From: Membranipora membranacea
Lineage: Eukaryota > Bryozoa > Gymnolaemata > Cheilostomatida > Membraniporidae
NCBI GenBank assembly: GCA_914767715.1
Contig: OU612074.1
Span: 1,813,501-1,877,500, forward strand
Reading direction: 5' to 3'
DNA: 64,000 nt
Below the pieces are notes generated by a model. It had not been told where the DNA came from, did not search any database, and saw only the letters and a program-made list of their open reading frames with translations. Shown piece after piece: positions 60,497-64,000 of this stretch; the first letter of the stretch is position 1; each line of letters starts with the position of its first letter. The position numbers and the translations under genes are program-made.

Positions 60497-63400
60497 GCCT
60501 GTCACTGCCTTGTATTTCTGTTGATAGAAAGTTATGATACACAATACATAATGATACACAAAAGATGATACACAATGTGTGCTGATTGAGAAGAATTAGC
60601 TCCTGGGAGAGTGTTAGTAAAATGAGTTATATCATCAACTTGGAAACCCTAAATAGGAAGGGAGGTTAAGCGATTGAAGAAACTGCAACAACTGAACCAG
60701 TGTCACTATATATCAATGGTCTTGTTTAGCTAGAGAACCAAGACTAACTGGCAGTCTACTAGTAAGTGTGACTCTCTATTGCTACTAGTATTGGCATAGG
60801 ATAGTGCTGAGAAAAATACATTCTTCATTCAGGGAGTAGTATTCATTTCTCTTTTTAGTGTCTTTGCCTTGCATATAACGATTAGATAATACAGCTGATT
60901 ACAGCCTACATGCGCTACAGTCAATCAAAGTGATTTGGATTCATTTAAGCTTTACAGGCTGGCTACATGACAGAATGAGTTTAAAGAATTTTTTACTGAT
61001 AAAATCATTTTGTGTACTGGTGACCTAGTAACCATTCAGACTTAGAGCTAACCATATCAACAGTTTCACTTATAATATTTGACCTATTTATAATACTAAA
61101 GGTAAAATAACGATTAAAACTTGCAAATATTTAGAGAGATCATTGTTCGAAATTGTCTGAAATATGACTTTGTACAAAATGTTGGAATTTCCAGTCATAT
61201 TGGGAAGTTAGTGTTTATTTACATCATAAATTACTACGAAGTTTCATTTCCCAGGCAGCCAGGCTGTTTCATCAGATCAAGGAACACGTAGCTTTCAACA
61301 CAGTCATGCTATAGGAACCAGCAGAAGCAAACAGCGTATTTACCTAAAGAGACATATCTTGAAGAAATAATTGATGCAATTGAAATATGGGAGTCCTACC
61401 TATCTATTGTTGTAGTTTTGTAGAAATTAGTTTTACTCCTTGGTAGGAGATACTATAGAGCCCTGAAACTACATTATCTATAATTTTCTATAGTCACTTG
61501 AATGTTGACATAAACAAAACTTCAGAAGATCTCTTCAACCAGAACACGAACATTCTCTCAGTAATTCTAAACCATATAAACCTTCGAATATTCACAATAA
61601 TTATAATATTTCACACTTCATATTTATATTCGACATTTTTATCCGTGAGTGGTACTCAAACTACAAACACAAAAATATTTTTCATGGACTTTCTATGGAA
61701 CATTCAACCAGAATCGAACTTTACCGGTATAAAACATCACAACTAGAATATAAGCTAATATTAGAACTTCTAGTCATCTCACTCTCACATGCACCAAACT
61801 CTCTTAATACTCAACTATTCTACTCTTTATACGGCATGTAAATGTGCCGAAATATGACCACGGCATCAGGTGCTATGGGCTTTATTCCCACCAAAAAAAG
61901 GTTGGGTACCCCTATGTCCTAGTCTAAAATGGCGAGGGGCTAAGCACGTGGGCATTCAATTGTCAAAATCACGAAGCCAGCCTTTTCATATTTTCATATA
62001 GCCCTGTCATTCCAAAAAAAAAAAAAAAAAAAAAAAAATTATATATTATATAAATATATATTTACATATATATATAATCAGTTGAGCCGTATCTGCCAGA
62101 TAATCGAACAAACCACCTCAGGTGCTCCACCCATCATCTCGTCATCTCACACCACCAGCATAATAACACATTAGAATTCTCACATATATTTCAAAATAGC
62201 CTAGAAGAACATTTTATTATATATTTTTTTGTTATTGAATATCACATTCTATGTACACATTTGCCTTCAAAATAGGCCTTTTTTAGTTCCTTCGTGTAAT
62301 TTTGAGGTTCAATATTACATGAAATAAAAGATTTAACTAACTAACTAACACTTGAATGTGTTCAATCAAGGAGTAACAGGGGAAAGGAGAAATAACTCCC
62401 AAATTCATGTCCCGTATAGCCCCTACCATATGTCTCACTATGTGGTGGACTGATGGTTGATAGCGGACATTGGCAAAGTAAAGATGTGTAAGTCCCAGGG
62501 GCCCATGACTTTATACTAGTTATTTCTCACACAAAGTGGCATTTAGATTCATTTATTAGTTCTGAGATGACCCTTTGACCAGTAGCTGGCGAAGCCTTGA
62601 GACGCTGTAAGTCAGTTTTGACTCTTGAGACGTTGTATGCAGTCTTAAGTCTTATTCATAGACCCAGGTCATCATTTCACAAAACACAACAATAGCTTGT
62701 CTTGACAAACTTTGCCCCCACCAAACAAAGCTTATCAAGACAGGCTACAAAACCAAATGCTTGGTTAGGTCGTAATACACCATAAAAATTCAACTTTCAA
62801 TAGAAGTTATGTTATTTGCCTTTCAGAGCAGAGTTAATTTTGTAACGAGACTACACAGTGCGAAGTCAGGTCTAGATGTGGTTGAAACTGGACTTAGGTA
62901 AAGAACTTCTCACGAGCTCCTGGTGAAATACTCTTGTCGGATACACAGTAAATCCAGAAATGATATAGGCCCTATTGTCTTGTAACTTTATGATGTTGGT
63001 TAAATTAACCCTGCCATGCAACCTGTCTTCCTGTCCCGGCCCTGGTTGTTTGGGCAAAATAACCCCCCCCCCCCCACAGTCTAAACTCAGCATCATGGTT
63101 GCGTTGGTTTTACACTGCAGAGGCATGCCCAAGTCTCTCTTTTGTACTAGGTGTGTTTTTGATGATGATATCTGTATTTCACTTTGCTCATTCATTTTGC
63201 TCGTGAGCTGGCACACACAATGGAAACTTGAGTAGGTATAAGCAAAGTCAATGCTACAGATACTTTGAGCTTTATGAATATCCAAAATCCCAGACAATTC
63301 CAGAAGTTACACTTTAACTTATGTCGCATAGCAGTCTATTACAAACATTTTTTCTATTTTTCAACTTTTATGAATAGGATGACTAGGGTGAAATTTTTAC

Positions 63401-63845
63401 ACCCACTAGGTCTTTCAGTTTTATCATGCTTAGGATCCATATCATTTTTATGGTGACTTTCCTGTTTTCTGTTAGCATTTTTGACAATGAGCCCCTTTTA
63501 CCAAAAATCATACTATTTAATGATTGTAGCCAGCTTCAGTAAAAGATCTCCCAAAAACCACCCTCAACCCCAATGCAATGAATTTTCCAGGGAGAAGTGA
63601 AAAGTAGGTGGGGGTCGTCATTGGAGCATATTGCTCAGCGTTGAATAAATAGTGCGCAAAAGAAAGCTAGAATGATTTTTTTCAAAGTCTATTCTTCCTC
63701 ACTTTTAACACTGGCCTTCACAACTGCTCAATTCTTTGAACATGGACTTTTCATGAATAAAAAAAATTTGATTAATTTATATAATTCATGACTTGCACTA
63801 TATTTCTTCTACTTATATCATGTAGATAGCTGACAGATAACAGAT
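60497..63845. other. Intergenic region with retroelement traces
   Basis: No coding exon supported apart from the probable 5' non-coding sequence of the CCDC83-like gene next to 60517. A run of about 25 A at about 62016-62038, followed by an AT-palindrome stretch, may be a retroposition tail. At about 62315-62350, atgaaataaaagatttaact + aactaactaac looks like the 3' end of a LINE with a short tandem tail. A C-run lies at 63062-63075. A spaced palindrome of the 45059 family is at 62693-62745. The 5' flank of the RING gene is included at the right. Confidence 0.5.
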
Positions 63846-64000
63846 ATGGCCACCGCAGCAGATGAAGACACGCCCATCAGTAATTATGTGACATGTGGTA
63901 ACTGCTTAGAGGGAGACGGATATCTGGAGAACCCAAAACGCTTAGCCTGTGGTCATACATTCTGTGAACCCTGCCTGCAAGGTCGACAGCAAGATGCTGC
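63846..64000 (+). CDS. RING-finger protein, TRIM-like, 5' partial (runs off the window)
   Basis: Starts MATAADEDTPISNYVTC. The 51 visible residues contain the first six or more ligands of a C3HC4 RING: C17-x2-C20, then C35-x-H37-x2-C40-x2-C43, with the typical LACGHTFCEPCL segment. Such RINGs act as E3 ubiquitin ligases. The position at the extreme N-terminus and the ENPKRLACGHTFC pattern fit tripartite-motif (TRIM2/3/32/56-like) proteins of invertebrates, but B-boxes lie beyond the window. The ATG is preceded by acagat and by a tttctact...cag-like tract, so an upstream splice site is possible. Confidence 0.8.
   Translation, partial: MATAADEDTPISNYVTCGNCLEGDGYLENPKRLACGHTFCEPCLQGRQQDA

Noticed and set aside
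1-64000. CRISPR arrays, prokaryotic operons, ribosome binding sites
   Set aside because: The spliced genes and animal protein families exclude a prokaryote; the tandem arrays have no unique spacers.

Overview
This window is metazoan nuclear DNA. It holds seven genes broken by GT-AG introns, a low gene density, AT-rich intergenic DNA and a very high load of short mobile elements and minisatellites. The gene content (CHST15-like sulfotransferase, ELAV-type RNA-binding protein, C3orf33-like and CCDC83-like proteins, a RING/TRIM-type protein) fits an invertebrate animal, probably marine. The phylum cannot be fixed from the sequence. All gene models below were built by joining exons by hand; in six of them the phase was checked at every junction.

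Layout. 1-3.3 kb: repeats only. 3.3-8.2 kb (minus): a complete five-exon C2H2 zinc-finger gene. 8.2-20.3 kb: no gene, but inverted minisatellite arrays, a decayed LINE reverse transcriptase, and a 1.1 kb DNA element whose core has grown into about 32 copies of a 32-bp unit. 20.9-28.9 kb (plus): a complete eight-exon membrane-anchored sulfotransferase of the CHST15/GalNAc4S-6ST type, with introns full of elements. 30.3-35.3 kb (minus): an SLC5-family sodium/solute symporter pseudogene with two stop codons, one missing internal exon and no 5' end. 36.4-39 kb: a diverged repeat field. 40.7-45.3 kb (minus): a six-coding-exon gene for an unusual protein with one ELAV-RRM3-like domain between RGG and YG-rich low-complexity regions. 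45.8-50.1 kb: mobile elements, including a 1.08 kb inverted repeat carrying LINE 3' remnants. 50.6-54.5 kb (plus): a C3orf33-like gene. 55.6-60.5 kb (minus): a ten-exon CCDC83-like coiled-coil gene, tail to tail with the previous one. 63.8 kb to the end (plus): the first exon of a RING-finger gene that runs off the window.

The genes do not form an operon or an obvious pathway; they are unrelated neighbours. The main novelty is in the mobile DNA. A SINE family with a U2 snRNA-derived head has three copies here, two with clear target-site duplications. A MITE family is present both as a single-core form (3.1 kb) and as a form with a tandemly amplified core (18.3 kb), which records how a minisatellite can arise from a transposon. 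A 10-bp tandem array with conserved flanks sits in introns of two different genes.
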